Numbered from the stretch's first letter, positions 18,190 through 27,379 are shown. The stretch: 64,000 nucleotides of DNA from Luteipulveratus mongoliensis (GCF_001190945.1 NZ_CP011112.1:4402001-4466000), one strand, 5' to 3'. A program made the numbers and translations. Notes: generated by a model from the sequence alone, not told the origin.

Positions 18190-18290
18190 GTCGAGTAGGG
18201 CGAGCCGCTAGGCGAGCCCGTATCGAGACCAGGTGATGATCGCACCTGGTCTCGATACGGACCTCCGCTAGCGCTCCGGTCCTACTCGAC
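18190..18290. repeat. large nested inverted repeat (REP-like palindromic element) between rpsD and rpoA
   Basis: Outer arms GTCGAGTAGG (18190-18199) and CCTACTCGAC (18281-18290) are perfect. Inner arms CCGTATCGAGACCAGGTG (18218-18235) and its exact complement (18243-18260) enclose a 7-base loop; the middle parts also pair partly around GCTAG. The GGTCTCGATAC/CTACTCGAC wording is familiar from dispersed palindromic repeats in actinobacterial genomes (from memory). No second copy is seen in this window. It would fold in the rpsD-rpoA mRNA. Confidence 0.8.
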
Positions 18291-18302
18291 CAGCGAGAAC
18301 GA

Positions 18303-18911
18303 CTAGTTCTTGGAGTACAGCTCCACGATCAGCTGCTCGGTGAGCTGGCTGTCGATCTGCTCACGCACCGGCACCGAGTGCACCAGCACCTGGAGGGTGC
18401 CCTCGGACACGTGCAGCCATGCGGGGAGCGGACGCTCGCCGAACGTCTCGCGCGCCAGCTGGATCGGGAAGGCCTCGCGGGACTTCTCGCGAACCGTGAT
18501 GATGTCGTACTGCTCGACGCGGTAGGACGGGACGTCAACGCGCTTGCCGTTGACCTCGAAGTGACCGTGGCTGACCATCTGGCGCGACGCACGACGGGTG
18601 CGGGCCAGACCGGCGCGGTAGATCACGTTGTCCAGGCGGGTCTCGAGGATGACGAGCAGGTTGCTACCGGTCTTGCCGGGGCGGCGAGCCGCCTCCTTGT
18701 AGTAGCGAACGAACTGCTTCTCCATGACGCCATAGGTGAAGCGAGCCTTCTGCTTCTCCTGCAGCTGCGTCAGGTACTCCTTCTCCTGAATGCGACCGCG
18801 GCCGTGCTGGCCGGGCGGGAAGGGGCGCATCTCGAAGTTCTTGTCGCCACCGACGAGGTCGGTCTTGAGGCGGCGCGACTTCTTGGTGATGGGGCCGGTG
18901 TAACGGGCCAT
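18303..18911 (-). CDS. rpsD: 30S ribosomal protein S4
   Basis: 202 residues. It begins MARYTGP and has the S4 RNA-binding domain around RRASRQMVSHGHFEVNGKRVD. S4 is a primary binder of 16S rRNA and in many bacteria represses its own operon. The N-terminus lacks the four-Cys zinc site, so this is the zinc-free form. It lies between rpsK (30 bp upstream) and the palindromic element before rpoA. Confidence 0.97.
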   Translation of the reverse strand: MARYTGPITKKSRRLKTDLVGGDKNFEMRPFPPGQHGRGRIQEKEYLTQLQEKQKARFTYGVMEKQFVRYYKEAARRPGKTGSNLLVILETRLDNVIYRAGLARTRRASRQMVSHGHFEVNGKRVDVPSYRVEQYDIITVREKSREAFPIQLARETFGERPLPAWLHVSEGTLQVLVHSVPVREQIDSQLTEQLIVELYSKN

Positions 18912-18941
18912 AGCTCTATATCTCCTTCAGCAAGTCTCGGG

Positions 18942-19349
18942 TCAGCCGCGCTTGCGCTTGGGCTGGCGGACACCGTTGTGCGGCTGCGGCGTGACGTCGC
19001 TGATCGCGCCGACCTCGAGGCCGGTCGCGGCCAGGGAACGGATGGCGGTCTCGCGACCAGAACCCGGACCCTTGACGAAGACGTCGACCTTGCGCATACC
19101 GTGCTCGAGCGCGCGGCGGGCGGCAGCCTCAGCGGCCATCTGCGCCGCGAACGGGGTGGACTTGCGCGAGCCCTTGAATCCGACCTGGCCGGCCGAGGCC
19201 CACGAGATCACTGCGCCGTGCGGATCGGTGATCGACACGATGGTGTTGTTGAACGTGCTGCGAATGTAGACATTGCCCACGGCAATGTTCTTCTTCTCCT
19301 TGCGGCGCACCTTCTTGGCGCCCGGAGCTGTACGGCTCTTGGGAGGCAT
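18942..19349 (-). CDS. rpsK: 30S ribosomal protein S11
   Basis: 135 residues. After a basic N-terminal tail ([12 protein letters not shown]) the body starts [21 protein letters not shown] and ends in the typical [15 protein letters not shown]. It forms part of the 30S platform near the Shine-Dalgarno helix. Alpha operon order rpsM-rpsK-rpsD is kept, with a 96-bp gap after rpsM. Confidence 0.97.
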   Translation of the reverse strand: MPPKSRTAPGAKKVRRKEKKNIAVGNVYIRSTFNNTIVSITDPHGAVISWASAGQVGFKGSRKSTPFAAQMAAEAAARRALEHGMRKVDVFVKGPGSGRETAIRSLAATGLEVGAISDVTPQPHNGVRQPKRKRG

Positions 19350-19445
19350 CTGCTGGTTACTCCTGTGTGCTTGAAGAAAGGGGGGTTGTCATCCGGCTCT
19401 GCCAGATCACTGATGGCGTACGACGCCAGGTGGCGTCGGAGCGGA

Positions 19446-19823
19446 CTACTTACCGGCCTTCTTCTTGCCGGCGACGGTGCGCTTGGGACCCTTACGGGTA
19501 CGCGCGTTGGTCTTGGTGCGCTGACCGTGGACGGGCAGACCACGACGGTGGCGCAGGCCCTGGTAGCTGCCGATCTCAACCTTGCGGCGGATGTCGGAAG
19601 CGACCTCACGACGCAGGTCACCCTCGAGGCGGAAAGACGCCTCCAGGTGGTCGCGCAGCTTGACGAGGTCTTCCTCGGTCAGGTCACGAACGCGGGTGTC
19701 GGGGCTGACACCGGTCGCGGCCAGGGTCTCCTGGGAGCGGGTACGACCCACTCCGAAGATGTAGGTAAGGGCGATCTCGACGCGCTTCTCACGCGGAAGA
19801 TCGACACCAACGAGACGTGCCAT
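19446..19823 (-). CDS. rpsM: 30S ribosomal protein S13
   Basis: 125 residues from the ATG at 19823 ([22 protein letters not shown]). The helix-two-turn-helix core and the basic tail [21 protein letters not shown] are standard. It sits in the 30S head and contacts the P-site tRNA and the 50S bridge. Upstream in-frame codons are in the spacer and are not part of the protein. Confidence 0.97.
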   Translation of the reverse strand: MARLVGVDLPREKRVEIALTYIFGVGRTRSQETLAATGVSPDTRVRDLTEEDLVKLRDHLEASFRLEGDLRREVASDIRRKVEIGSYQGLRHRRGLPVHGQRTKTNARTRKGPKRTVAGKKKAGK

Positions 19824-19899
19824 GTGGTGGTTCTCCTGTATGTGCTGCGGAGGTCTGGTGCAGTACCGATCCCGGTGGTCGACTGGAGAAGTCGCGGGT

Positions 19900-19944
19900 C
19901 CTCGGCCTCCGCGCCGAGGGTGACGTCCTGACCTGCTGGTCAGG
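19900..19944 (-). repeat. two hairpins in the rpmJ-rpsM spacer
   Basis: The 189-bp gap between rpmJ and rpsM holds CCTCGG (19900-19905)/CCGAGG (19914-19919) and, more strongly, CCTGACC (19927-19933)/GGTCAGG (19938-19944) with a TGCT loop on the plus strand. Transcribed leftward these could slow or partly terminate polymerase or protect the rpsM message. No T-run follows. Confidence 0.4.
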
Positions 19945-20012
19945 GGCCGGGTACTGCGTGCATTCAATTCTGTACGTCTGTCGAAGACGCGAGTGGTGCT
20001 GTGGTGCTCTGG

Positions 20013-20126
20013 TCAGCCCTGGCGCTGCTTGTGGCGCAGGTTCTCGCAGATCACCATGACCCGACCGTTGCGGCGGATCACCTTGCACTTGTCGCAGATC
20101 TTCTTGACGCTCGGCTGGACCTTCAT
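20013..20126 (-). CDS. rpmJ: 50S ribosomal protein L36 (zinc-binding form)
   Basis: 37 residues: starts [16 protein letters not shown] and ends [10 protein letters not shown]. The three Cys and one His (C11, C14, C27, H32) make it the zinc-binding form. It was found by reading the minus strand directly. It lies between infA (58 bp upstream) and rpsM. L36 is a small late-assembly protein near the base of the L7/L12 stalk. Confidence 0.97.
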   Translation of the reverse strand: MKVQPSVKKICDKCKVIRRNGRVMVICENLRHKQRQG

Positions 20127-20184
20127 CTGCCTACTGTCTTGAAGTCAGGCCCCGCGTGAAGCAGCGAGGCAGGTGGTGGAGCGG

Positions 20185-20406
20185 TCAGCGGTAGCGGAAG
20201 ACGATACGGCCGCGGGTCAGGTCATACGGGCTGAGCTCAACGACTACTCGGTCCTCAGGAAGGATCCGGATGTAGTGCTGACGCATCTTCCCTGAGATGT
20301 GAGCGAGCACCTTGTGACCGTTCGTCAGCTCCACCCGGAACATTGCGTTCGGGAGAGCCTCCACGATCGTGCCCTCGATCTCGATGACACCGTCCTTCTT
20401 GGCCAT
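20185..20406 (-). CDS. infA: translation initiation factor IF-1
   Basis: 73 residues, an S1/OB-fold protein ([20 protein letters not shown], then [14 protein letters not shown]). It binds the ribosomal A site during initiation. It is the first gene of the alpha operon here, with a GGAGG ribosome site and a strong hairpin just upstream. The usual map-infA adjacency is broken by a two-component system on the opposite strand. Confidence 0.97.
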   Translation of the reverse strand: MAKKDGVIEIEGTIVEALPNAMFRVELTNGHKVLAHISGKMRQHYIRILPEDRVVVELSPYDLTRGRIVFRYR

Positions 20407-20429
20407 GTCCTCCACAATCTGCTTCGGCG

Positions 20430-20452
20430 GGGACGCTCCGGCTGAGCGTCCC
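20430..20452 (-). promoter_or_regulatory. leader hairpin immediately upstream of infA
   Basis: GGGACGCTC (20430-20438) and GAGCGTCCC (20444-20452) form a perfect 9-bp stem with a 5-base loop, starting 24 bp upstream of the ATG and just before the ribosome site. It could control infA translation or stabilise the 5' end of the alpha-operon mRNA. Confidence 0.5.
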
Positions 20453-20594
20453 ACTCCTACGTTCGGCCCCGTCTGCGGCTCGTGCCCACCCGCACGTGGC
20501 GCACGTCGACCTGGCCCTCACCGGGAGGCCCGGCCTGGGAAGATCGAGTGCGGGTGTGCGGATGTGCCACGAGATGCCCGTGGACCGACGCACC

Positions 20595-20624
20595 AGCCTA
20601 CCGCGCACCCCCAGAACCGCCCAA
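20595..20624 (-). promoter_or_regulatory. candidate promoter of the infA-rplQ operon
   Basis: On the minus strand TTGGGC (20619-20624), an 18-bp spacer, then TAGGCT (20595-20600). The -10 is identical to that of the iron-regulated promoter at 13408. It would give a leader of about 180 nt before infA. Confidence 0.4.
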
Positions 20625-20640
20625 ATCCGCGCCATCGAGA

Positions 20641-20684
20641 TCCTCCTGTAGGAGGACGGCACCCCGGGGCGGCGAACCTACAGT
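20641..20684 (+). promoter_or_regulatory. palindrome and leaderless -10 in front of the histidine kinase gene
   Basis: TCCTCC-TGTA-GGAGGA (20641-20656) is a perfect palindrome between the divergent infA operon and the two-component genes. TACAGT (20679-20684) fits TAnnnT and ends 7 nt before the ATG at 20692. The palindrome could be the response-regulator binding site; this is inference. Confidence 0.4.
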
Positions 20685-20691
20685 GACTGCC

Positions 20692-21942
20692 ATGAACCGC
20701 GACGAGCTCACGTTGTCCTGGGTGGTCCGGGTGTGGCGAGCTGATGCTGCGTCGCGTCCGAGACTTTCACGCGAAGACCGGCTGCGCGATCTGCTCATCG
20801 CCGCCGGCTTCGTCATCACGGTGTCCGCCCTTGGCACGAGCCATGGCGGTGAGATCTGGTCGGCGGTCCGATCGAACGGACACGGGTTCGAGGCACATGG
20901 CCTCGACACCGCCTCGACCTTCGCACTCGCCGTGCTCTGCGGCGTCGCGCTGGCCGTTCGCCGCTCACATCCGCGGGCCGCATTGCTGTGGGTGTGGGGC
21001 TCGCTCGCGGTCGCCTACGTCGAGCACTGGCCGGTCGGGGTGCCGACTGTCGCAGCCCTCACTATCGTCGTGTACGCGATCGCTCGGCTCACGAACCGGG
21101 GGTTGAGTCTCTGGGCAGCGGCGACCTCGGCGTTGCTCCCCCTCCTCGTCTTCGCATCCGGCCAGTGGTCGAACGGGTTCGGCAGCACCGAGGGCAACCC
21201 GAAGTACTACGTCAGCCTGCCGGTCATCGCAGCCGGTCTGCTCCTGGCCTGGTGGGTCGGAGACGCGGCGCGCGTCCGGAACGACCAGCAGCTCGCGGTC
21301 GACGCGCTCACCGACCGCCAGCGGATCGCCCGCGAGATGCACGACGTGGTCGCGCACGGCCTGTCCGTCATGATCGTCCAGGCCGACGGCGCCCGCTACC
21401 TCGCCGAGTCAGAACCGCAGGTGGCCGTCGACGCGCTGACGACGATCTCCCAGTCCGGCCGGCGCTCCATGACCGAGATGCGGCGCCTCCTCGGCCTGCT
21501 GCGGGAGGACTCCGATGTCACCCTCACGGCTCCCCAACCGGGTCTGGCCGAGCTGCCTGCGCTGATCGAGGACTTCGCTGCCTCCGGGCTCCCGGTCGAG
21601 CTCGATCTCCCCCAGGGCGTACCGCACCTTCCCGAGCTCACTGCACTCACTGCCTACCGACTGGTGCAGGAATCCCTCACCAACGTGGTCAAGCACGCCG
21701 GGACCGCGGCGCACGCCCGCGTCGCCCTCGCGACGTACGCCGACCGGCTCAGCCTCGAAGTCGTCGACGACGGGGTCGGCGGGCCGCCGTCGGGTGACGG
21801 GCTGGGTCTGCGCGGCATGAAGGAGCGGGTCGCTCTCGTCGGCGGCGACGTGGTCGCGGGACCGCGACCGACGGGTGGCTGGCGGGTCACCGCGCTCTTG
21901 CCTCTAGCCCTCCCGGGAGAGCTGGCTGCGAAGGCGTCATGA
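20692..21942 (+). CDS. two-component sensor histidine kinase (NarL-partner type)
   Basis: 416 residues. The N-terminal half has four to six hydrophobic segments (up to about residue 190) with no large periplasmic domain, typical of membrane-stress or antibiotic sensors. The HisKA_3 dimerisation box EMHDVVAHGLSVM carries phospho-acceptor His217. The HATPase part has LVQESLTNVVKHAG and VVDDGVGG. It overlaps the response-regulator gene by ATGA, so they form a pair. The pair is inserted between map and infA, on the opposite strand to the ribosomal genes. The signal is unknown. Confidence 0.9.
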   Translation: MNRDELTLSWVVRVWRADAASRPRLSREDRLRDLLIAAGFVITVSALGTSHGGEIWSAVRSNGHGFEAHGLDTASTFALAVLCGVALAVRRSHPRAALLWVWGSLAVAYVEHWPVGVPTVAALTIVVYAIARLTNRGLSLWAAATSALLPLLVFASGQWSNGFGSTEGNPKYYVSLPVIAAGLLLAWWVGDAARVRNDQQLAVDALTDRQRIAREMHDVVAHGLSVMIVQADGARYLAESEPQVAVDALTTISQSGRRSMTEMRRLLGLLREDSDVTLTAPQPGLAELPALIEDFAASGLPVELDLPQGVPHLPELTALTAYRLVQESLTNVVKHAGTAAHARVALATYADRLSLEVVDDGVGGPPSGDGLGLRGMKERVALVGGDVVAGPRPTGGWRVTALLPLALPGELAAKAS

Positions 21943-22610
21943 CCGAACCGATCCGGGTCCTCGTCGTCGATGACCAGCCACTCGTACGCGAAGGGTTCTC
22001 GATGCTGGTGCGCTCGCAGGCCGACATGCTCGCCGTCGGTCAGGCGAGCGACGGGCTGGCCGCAGTAGAGCTGACGCGACAGCTGGGTCCGGACGTCGTA
22101 CTCATGGACGTACGGATGCCCGGCATCGATGGGGTCGAGGCGACGCGCCGCGTGGTCGACGCTCAGCTCCCCTCACGCGTGCTGATCCTGACCACCTTCG
22201 ACCTGGACGAGCACGCCTTCGGCGCGCTCCGGGCAGGCGCGAGCGGTTTCCTGCTGAAGGACGCCGAGCCCGATGCGCTGCTGGATGCCATCCGTACGGT
22301 GCACTCGGGTCACGCCGTTGTCGCACCGAGCACTACCGCGCGCCTGCTCGACACCTACCTGCGGCCATCGCAGGACTCGCCGGTCCCTGATGCGACCGGC
22401 ACCCGGGCAGCGGCCGGTCTGACCGACCGGGAGCGCCAGGTCTGGGTCGCGATCGCCCGAGGGCTCAGCAATGCCGAGATCGCGGCGGAGCTGTGGGTGT
22501 CCGAGACCACGGTCAAGACGCACGTCGGACGGATCCTGGCCAAGACCGGAGCCCGGGATCGGGTGGGCCTGGTCATCCTCGCCTACGACGCCGGAGCCGT
22601 CTCTGCCTGA
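21939..22610 (+). CDS. response regulator, NarL/LuxR family
   Basis: 223 residues. The receiver domain has acidic pair DDQ (11-13), phospho-acceptor Asp57 in LMDVRMPG and Lys in LLKDAEP. The C-terminal LuxR-type helix-turn-helix starts LTDRERQVWVAIARGLSNAEIA and has the recognition helix around SETTVKTHV. It is the partner of the preceding kinase. Targets are unknown; self-regulation through the palindrome at 20641 is possible. Confidence 0.92.
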   Translation: MTEPIRVLVVDDQPLVREGFSMLVRSQADMLAVGQASDGLAAVELTRQLGPDVVLMDVRMPGIDGVEATRRVVDAQLPSRVLILTTFDLDEHAFGALRAGASGFLLKDAEPDALLDAIRTVHSGHAVVAPSTTARLLDTYLRPSQDSPVPDATGTRAAAGLTDRERQVWVAIARGLSNAEIAAELWVSETTVKTHVGRILAKTGARDRVGLVILAYDAGAVSA

Positions 22611-22634
22611 TGGCAGCGCCAGATCTCCGTGCGG

Positions 22635-23471
22635 TCAGTCGAGCGGCGCGTAGCGGTCGCCGAGCTGTGCCTGACCGCCGTCGAGCGCGGTCAGCACCCA
22701 CAGCCCGGCTTCGGTGACCGCGATCGTGTGCTCCCAGTGGGCAGCACGCGAGCCGTCATCGGTCACGACTGTCCACTCGTCGTCCAGCTCGTGCGACTCG
22801 TGGGTGCCGAGCGTGATCATCGGCTCGATCGCGACCGTGGCGCCGACGCCGACGAGCGGCCCCTTGTCACGGACCCGCTCGTTGAAGACGTACGGCTCCT
22901 GATGCATCTCGGTGCCGATGCCGTGCCCGGTGTAACCGTCGACGATCGACAGTGTGCGCTGGAGCCGCTGCGCGCTCTCGGTGATGCTGTCCTCGACAGC
23001 CGCGCCCACGTCGTACAGTCGCTCGCCCGGCTGGAGGGCGCGGATCCCGGCCCACATCGAGGCCTCGGTCGCGGCGGAGAGGTCGAGATCCTCGGGCCGT
23101 GCGGCCTGGTCACCGCCGACCACCACAGTGATCGCTGAGTCCCCGTGCCAGCCCTCGACGATGGCACCGCAGTCGATCGACACCAGGTCACCGTCGTCGA
23201 GCACGCGGGATCCGGGGATGCCGTGGACGATCTCGTCGTTGACGCTGACGCAGATGGTCGCCGGAAAGCCGTGGTAACCAAGGAAGCTCGGCGTCGCACC
23301 TCGACCGCGGATGGCCTTCTCGGCCACCCCGTCGAGGTCTGCAGTGGTGAGACCGGCGCGTACGACGGTGCTCAGCTCGGCGAGCGTCTCACCGACCACG
23401 AGGCCGGCACGACGCATCTGCCGGACCTGGTCAGGCGTCTTGGCGGGCAGCTTGCTGCCGCGTCCGAACAT
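22635..23471 (-). CDS. map: methionine aminopeptidase type I
   Basis: 278 residues. Metal ligands are all visible: Asp in LVSIDCGA, Asp in WHGDSA, His in GYTGHGIG, Glu in VAIEPMI and the final Glu in HWEHTIAVTE. It removes the initiator Met from nascent proteins. It is the last gene of the leftward secY-adk-map group, 10 bp after adk. Confidence 0.95.
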   Translation of the reverse strand: MFGRGSKLPAKTPDQVRQMRRAGLVVGETLAELSTVVRAGLTTADLDGVAEKAIRGRGATPSFLGYHGFPATICVSVNDEIVHGIPGSRVLDDGDLVSIDCGAIVEGWHGDSAITVVVGGDQAARPEDLDLSAATEASMWAGIRALQPGERLYDVGAAVEDSITESAQRLQRTLSIVDGYTGHGIGTEMHQEPYVFNERVRDKGPLVGVGATVAIEPMITLGTHESHELDDEWTVVTDDGSRAAHWEHTIAVTEAGLWVLTALDGGQAQLGDRYAPLD

Positions 23472-23481
23472 GCGAGAACGG

Positions 23482-24063
23482 TCAGCCGGCGCGGGCGGCG
23501 AGGCCGTCGAGGACCTCGATCACGCGCGACTCGACCTCGTCGACGTCGCCCATGCCATCAATCTCGATCAGCACGCCACGCTCGCGATAGGTCGCCGCCA
23601 GCGGTGAGGTCTGGCGGTTGTAGATGGCCTGACGCTCGCGGATGACGTCCTCGGTGTCGTCAGCCCGGCCGGAGCTCTCCGCACGCTTGAGCAGGCGGGC
23701 GACGAGCTCCTCGTCATTGACGGTCAGCTGCAGCACGGCGTCCAGCGTGAAGCCGTCGGCGCCGAGCATCTCATCGAGCGCAGCGACCTGCGGCACGGTG
23801 CGGGGGTAGCCGTCGAGCAGGAATCCCTCACGAGCATCGTCTTGAGCAAGGCGGTCCTTGACGATCTCGTTGGTGATCTCGTCCGTGACGTAGCCACCCG
23901 CGTCCAGGATGCCCTTGACCTGCTGGCCGAGCGGCGTCCCGTCCTTGATGTTGGCGCGGAAGATGTCGCCGGTCGAGATGTGCGGGATGCCGCGCGCCTC
24001 CGTGAGGCGGTCGGCCTGCGTGCCCTTACCTGCACCGGGGGGACCAAGGATGATCAGACGCAT
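23482..24063 (-). CDS. adk: adenylate kinase (short-lid form)
   Basis: 193 residues. The P-loop [10 protein letters not shown] is at the N-terminus, and DGYPRT and the NMP-binding [11 protein letters not shown] are present. The LID is shortened to a few residues ([10 protein letters not shown]), as in mycobacterial adenylate kinase. It interconverts 2 ADP with ATP and AMP. Its ATG overlaps the secY stop by one base (TAATG), so translation is coupled to secY. Confidence 0.96.
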   Translation of the reverse strand: MRLIILGPPGAGKGTQADRLTEARGIPHISTGDIFRANIKDGTPLGQQVKGILDAGGYVTDEITNEIVKDRLAQDDAREGFLLDGYPRTVPQVAALDEMLGADGFTLDAVLQLTVNDEELVARLLKRAESSGRADDTEDVIRERQAIYNRQTSPLAATYRERGVLIEIDGMGDVDEVESRVIEVLDGLAARAG

Positions 24064-25382
24064 TACCGCAGGAACCCTTCGTAGTGGTGCTGCTGCAGCT
24101 TGGAGTCGATCTGCTTGACCGTCTCCAGGCCCACACCGACCAGGATGATGATCGAGGCGCCACCGAACGGGAAGTTCTGGTCGGCGCTCACCATGGCCAG
24201 CGCGATCAGCGGGATAAGAGCCAGGATGGCGAGGTACAGGGCACCGACCACCGTCACGCGCGTCAGCACGTAGTTGAGGTACTGGGCGGTGGCCTTGCCG
24301 GCGCGGACGCCGGGGATGAAGCTGCCGGCCTGCTTGAGGTTGTCGGCCACCTCGTCGGGCTGGTAGGTGATCGACACGTAGAAGAACGTGAAGAACACGA
24401 TCAGCACGGTGAAGAGCAGCATGTAGTACGGGTGGTCACCCTTGGAGAGGTTCTCCTGGACCCACTGCACCCAGCCCGCCGGAGCCGTCTGGCCGTTGCC
24501 CCGGTTGAAGCTCGCGAGCAGCACCGGCAGCGACAGCAGTGAGCTGGCGAAGATCAGCGGGATCACGTTGGCCATGTTGACCTTGAGCGGGATGTAGGTC
24601 GTCGTGCCGCCATAGGACCGGCGCCCGATCATCCGCTTGGCGTACTGGACCGGGATACGACGTTGCGCGTTCTCGACGAAGACCACGGCTGTGGTGATGA
24701 CCAGACCCATGATGATGACGATGAAGAAGCGGCCCCAGCCCTGGTGGTGGATGGCCCACACCGAGCCCGGCACGCTGGCCGCGATCGAGGTCAGGATCAG
24801 CAGCGACATGCCGTTGCCGACGCCGCGCTCGGTGACCTGCTCACCCAGCCACATGACCAGGCCGGTGCCGGCGGTCAGCGTCAGGATCATGATGAGCATC
24901 GTCGGGATGTTGTCGTCGTTCATGATCCGCGGGCACGTCGCGCTCGAGCCGCCGAGCAGCGTGGAGGGGTTGCGCGCCGTCGTGATCAGGGTCGAGGACT
25001 GCAGCACGGCGAGACCGATCGTCAGATAACGCGTGTACTGCGTCATCTTGGTCTGGCCGGCCTGGCCTTCCTTCTTCAGCGCTTCGAACCGTGGGATGAC
25101 CACGGTGAGCAGCTGGATGATGATGCTGGCCGTGATGTACGGCATGATCCCCAGCGCGAAGACCGACAGCTGCAGCAGCGCGCCGCCGCTGAACAGGTTG
25201 GCGAGGCCGAGCAGGCTGCCCTGCGGGCCGGCTGCCTTCTGACATTGCTGCACGAGCTGGTAGTTGATCCCAGGGGTCGGGATGTGCGAGCCAAGGCGGA
25301 AAATCGCCATGATGGCCAACGTGAACAGCAGCTTCTTGCGCAGGTCCGGCGTGGTGAACGCGCGACCGAAGGCGGTGAGCAC
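24063..25382 (-). CDS. secY: protein translocase subunit SecY
   Basis: 439 residues from a GTG at 25382 preceded by an AGGAGGA ribosome site. Ten membrane helices; the plug region (IPTPGIN), [15 protein letters not shown] and the cytoplasmic C5 loop ([18 protein letters not shown]-like) are typical. It is the channel of the Sec pathway. A 234-bp spacer containing a large hairpin separates it from rplO, by far the longest gap in this part of the operon. Confidence 0.96.
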   Translation of the reverse strand: MLTAFGRAFTTPDLRKKLLFTLAIMAIFRLGSHIPTPGINYQLVQQCQKAAGPQGSLLGLANLFSGGALLQLSVFALGIMPYITASIIIQLLTVVIPRFEALKKEGQAGQTKMTQYTRYLTIGLAVLQSSTLITTARNPSTLLGGSSATCPRIMNDDNIPTMLIMILTLTAGTGLVMWLGEQVTERGVGNGMSLLILTSIAASVPGSVWAIHHQGWGRFFIVIIMGLVITTAVVFVENAQRRIPVQYAKRMIGRRSYGGTTTYIPLKVNMANVIPLIFASSLLSLPVLLASFNRGNGQTAPAGWVQWVQENLSKGDHPYYMLLFTVLIVFFTFFYVSITYQPDEVADNLKQAGSFIPGVRAGKATAQYLNYVLTRVTVVGALYLAILALIPLIALAMVSADQNFPFGGASIIILVGVGLETVKQIDSKLQQHHYEGFLR

Positions 25383-25536
25383 TGATCCTCCTGCTGCCAC
25401 CAGTGGTGGCGCTCTGCTTGGGTGCGGCGTGACGACGTCCGGTGGGACGTACGACGGTTGCGCGCCTGGGCTTCGGGCATCCCCCCGCGACACGGCGAGA
25501 GCCCAGAACAACGTGGACGACGATACCTGGAGCAGG

Positions 25537-25587
25537 TACGCCCCGGGTGCTCGGTCCCGTGAAGGGGCCGGGACAACCCGGGGCGTA
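25537..25587 (-). promoter_or_regulatory. two-tier hairpin in the rplO-secY spacer
   Basis: Outer stem TACGCCCCGGGT (25537-25548) pairs perfectly with 25576-25587 (12 bp). Inner stem GTCCCG (25554-25559)/CGGGAC (25569-25574) with a 9-base loop. On the leftward transcript it lies about 30 nt after the rplO stop and about 150 nt before secY. No T-run follows, so a processing or attenuation site is as likely as a terminator. Confidence 0.6.
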
Positions 25588-25616
25588 GCAGCTCTAGGCG
25601 GTAGCGAGAACGGTCA

Positions 25617-26108
25617 TCACCCAGCGGTGATGGTGCCGCCCGCAGCCTCGATCTTTTCCTTGGCCGTGCTGGAGAACTTCGTCGCGGTCACCTCGACCTT
25701 GACGGTGATCTCACCCGTGCCGAGCACCTTGACGGGCTGGCCCTTGCGGACCGCACCCTTGGCCACCAGATCCTCGACGGTGACAGCGCCACCCTCGGGG
25801 AACAGGGTGGACAGCTTGTCGAGGTTGACGACCTGGTAGTCCACCCGGTTGGGGTTCTTGAAGCCACGCAGCTTGGGCAGACGCATGTGCAGCGGCGTCT
25901 GACCACCCTCGAAGCTCGCGGGCACCTGGTAACGAGCCTTGGTGCCCTTGGTGCCACGACCGGCGGTCTTACCCTTGGAGCCCTCACCACGACCGACGCG
26001 GGTCTTGGCCTTCTTGGCTCCCGGGGCGGGACGCAGGTGGTGCACCTTCAGCGCGTGTGTCTTGGGCTCAGCTGCCTCGGCAGCCGCGCTCTTGGCGTTG
26101 TCAGCCAT
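25617..26108 (-). CDS. rplO: 50S ribosomal protein L15
   Basis: 163 residues. After an Ala-rich start the protein has [27 protein letters not shown]-type L15 sequence and [18 protein letters not shown]. It binds 23S rRNA late in assembly. Its start overlaps the rpmD stop (ATGA). Confidence 0.96.
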   Translation of the reverse strand: MADNAKSAAAEAAEPKTHALKVHHLRPAPGAKKAKTRVGRGEGSKGKTAGRGTKGTKARYQVPASFEGGQTPLHMRLPKLRGFKNPNRVDYQVVNLDKLSTLFPEGGAVTVEDLVAKGAVRKGQPVKVLGTGEITVKVEVTATKFSSTAKEKIEAAGGTITAG

Positions 26109-26290
26109 CAGTCAACCTCCTCGACCGTCACCAGGTGGGCGACGTGACGGACCATGCCACGGAACTCCGGGCGGTCCTCCTTGACGACGGTGTCACCGAT
26201 GCGCTTCAGGCCCAGCGAACGCAGGGTCTCGCGGTGCTTCGGCTTGCCGCCGATCTCAGAACGGATCTGGGTCACCTTGAGAGTTGCCAT
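26108..26290 (-). CDS. rpmD: 50S ribosomal protein L30
   Basis: 60 residues ([20 protein letters not shown], then [11 protein letters not shown] and [17 protein letters not shown]). Coupled at both ends: its ATG overlaps the rpsE stop and its stop overlaps the rplO ATG. Confidence 0.96.
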   Translation of the reverse strand: MATLKVTQIRSEIGGKPKHRETLRSLGLKRIGDTVVKEDRPEFRGMVRHVAHLVTVEEVD

Positions 26291-26970
26291 CACTCCCCCG
26301 TCCCAGTCTTCTTCGCGGCCTCGCCCGCAGCCATCGCGTGCTGCATGGCGACCGGCGCGACGTGGTCCAGGGGCAGACCGCGGCGGGCCGCGACAGCCTC
26401 CGGACGCTCGAGGCCACGCAGGGCCGCGACCGTCGCGTGCACGATGTTGATCGCGTTGTCCGAGCCGAGCGACTTGGACAGCACGTCGTGGATGCCGGCG
26501 CACTCGAGCACGGCGCGCACCGGACCACCGGCGATGACACCGGTACCGGGCGATGCCGGACGGAGCAGGACGACGCCGGCCGCGGCCTCACCCTGGATGG
26601 GGTGCGGGATGGTGCCCTGGATGCGGGGGACGCGGAAGAAGTTCTTCTTCGCCTCCTCGACACCCTTGGCGATCGCGGCCGGGACTTCCTTGGCCTTGCC
26701 GTAGCCGACACCGACCGTGCCGTCGCCGTCACCGACGACGACCAGGGCGGTGAAGCTGAAGCGACGGCCACCCTGGACGACCTTGGCGACACGGTTGATG
26801 GTCACGACGCGCTCGACGTACTGGTTGCGGTCGTCACCTCCACGACGGTTGTCGCGGCCACCATCACGCCCGCCGCGGCCACCGCGACGGTCGTTGCTGT
26901 TGTTGCTGTTGCTGTCGGCGGTGCCTCCGCTGGTCGAACCAGCGGCGCCTCGACGCTGGGGTCCAGCCAT
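26290..26970 (-). CDS. rpsE: 30S ribosomal protein S5
   Basis: 226 residues, longer than usual because of a Gly/Asn/Arg-rich N-terminal extension of about 45 residues ([20 protein letters not shown]), partly encoded by GTT/GCT trinucleotide runs near 26892-26916. The body is normal ([35 protein letters not shown]). S5 contributes to decoding accuracy and mRNA unwinding. The low-complexity head could vary in length between strains. Confidence 0.96.
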   Translation of the reverse strand: MAGPQRRGAAGSTSGGTADSNSNNSNDRRGGRGGRDGGRDNRRGGDDRNQYVERVVTINRVAKVVQGGRRFSFTALVVVGDGDGTVGVGYGKAKEVPAAIAKGVEEAKKNFFRVPRIQGTIPHPIQGEAAAGVVLLRPASPGTGVIAGGPVRAVLECAGIHDVLSKSLGSDNAINIVHATVAALRGLERPEAVAARRGLPLDHVAPVAMQHAMAAGEAAKKTGTGE

Positions 26971-27001
26971 CAGAAGTTCCTCTTCTCAGCGGTGTTGATG
27001 T

Positions 27002-27376
27002 TCACAGGGTCAGCCCACCCTCGCGAGCGCCATCAGCGATCGCGGCGACGCGACCGGCGTACCGGTTGCCACCACGGTCGAAGACAACGGCCTCGACGCC
27101 GGCGCCCTTGGCGCGCTCGGCGAGCAGCTCGCCGACGCGCTTGGCCTTGGCCGTCTTGTCACCCTCGAAGGTGCGCAGGTCGGCTTCCATGGTCGACGCC
27201 GACGCCAGGGTCTTACCCACGGTGTCGTCGACGACCTGCACGAAGACGTGACGGCTGGAGCGGGACACGACCAGGCGCGGACGGGCCGTCGTACCGCTGA
27301 CGCGCTTGCGCACGCGCAGGTGACGGCGACCGCGGGCGGCCGACTTCGTCTTGGAACGCTTGACGATCTTTGCCAT
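27002..27376 (-). CDS. rplR: 50S ribosomal protein L18
   Basis: 124 residues: basic N-terminus with [21 protein letters not shown]-type motif, then [19 protein letters not shown] and [21 protein letters not shown]. It binds 5S rRNA with L5 and L25. Confidence 0.96.
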   Translation of the reverse strand: MAKIVKRSKTKSAARGRRHLRVRKRVSGTTARPRLVVSRSSRHVFVQVVDDTVGKTLASASTMEADLRTFEGDKTAKAKRVGELLAERAKGAGVEAVVFDRGGNRYAGRVAAIADGAREGGLTL

Positions 27377-27379
27377 GGC

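Noticed and set aside
18378-19931. 517-codon frame opposite rpsD, rpsK and rpsM
   Set aside because: Antisense of three ribosomal genes, with no family-like sequence of its own.
26892-26916. GTT/GCT trinucleotide run in rpsE
   Set aside because: Encodes the Asn/Ser-rich head of S5; low-complexity coding sequence, not a separate repeat element.
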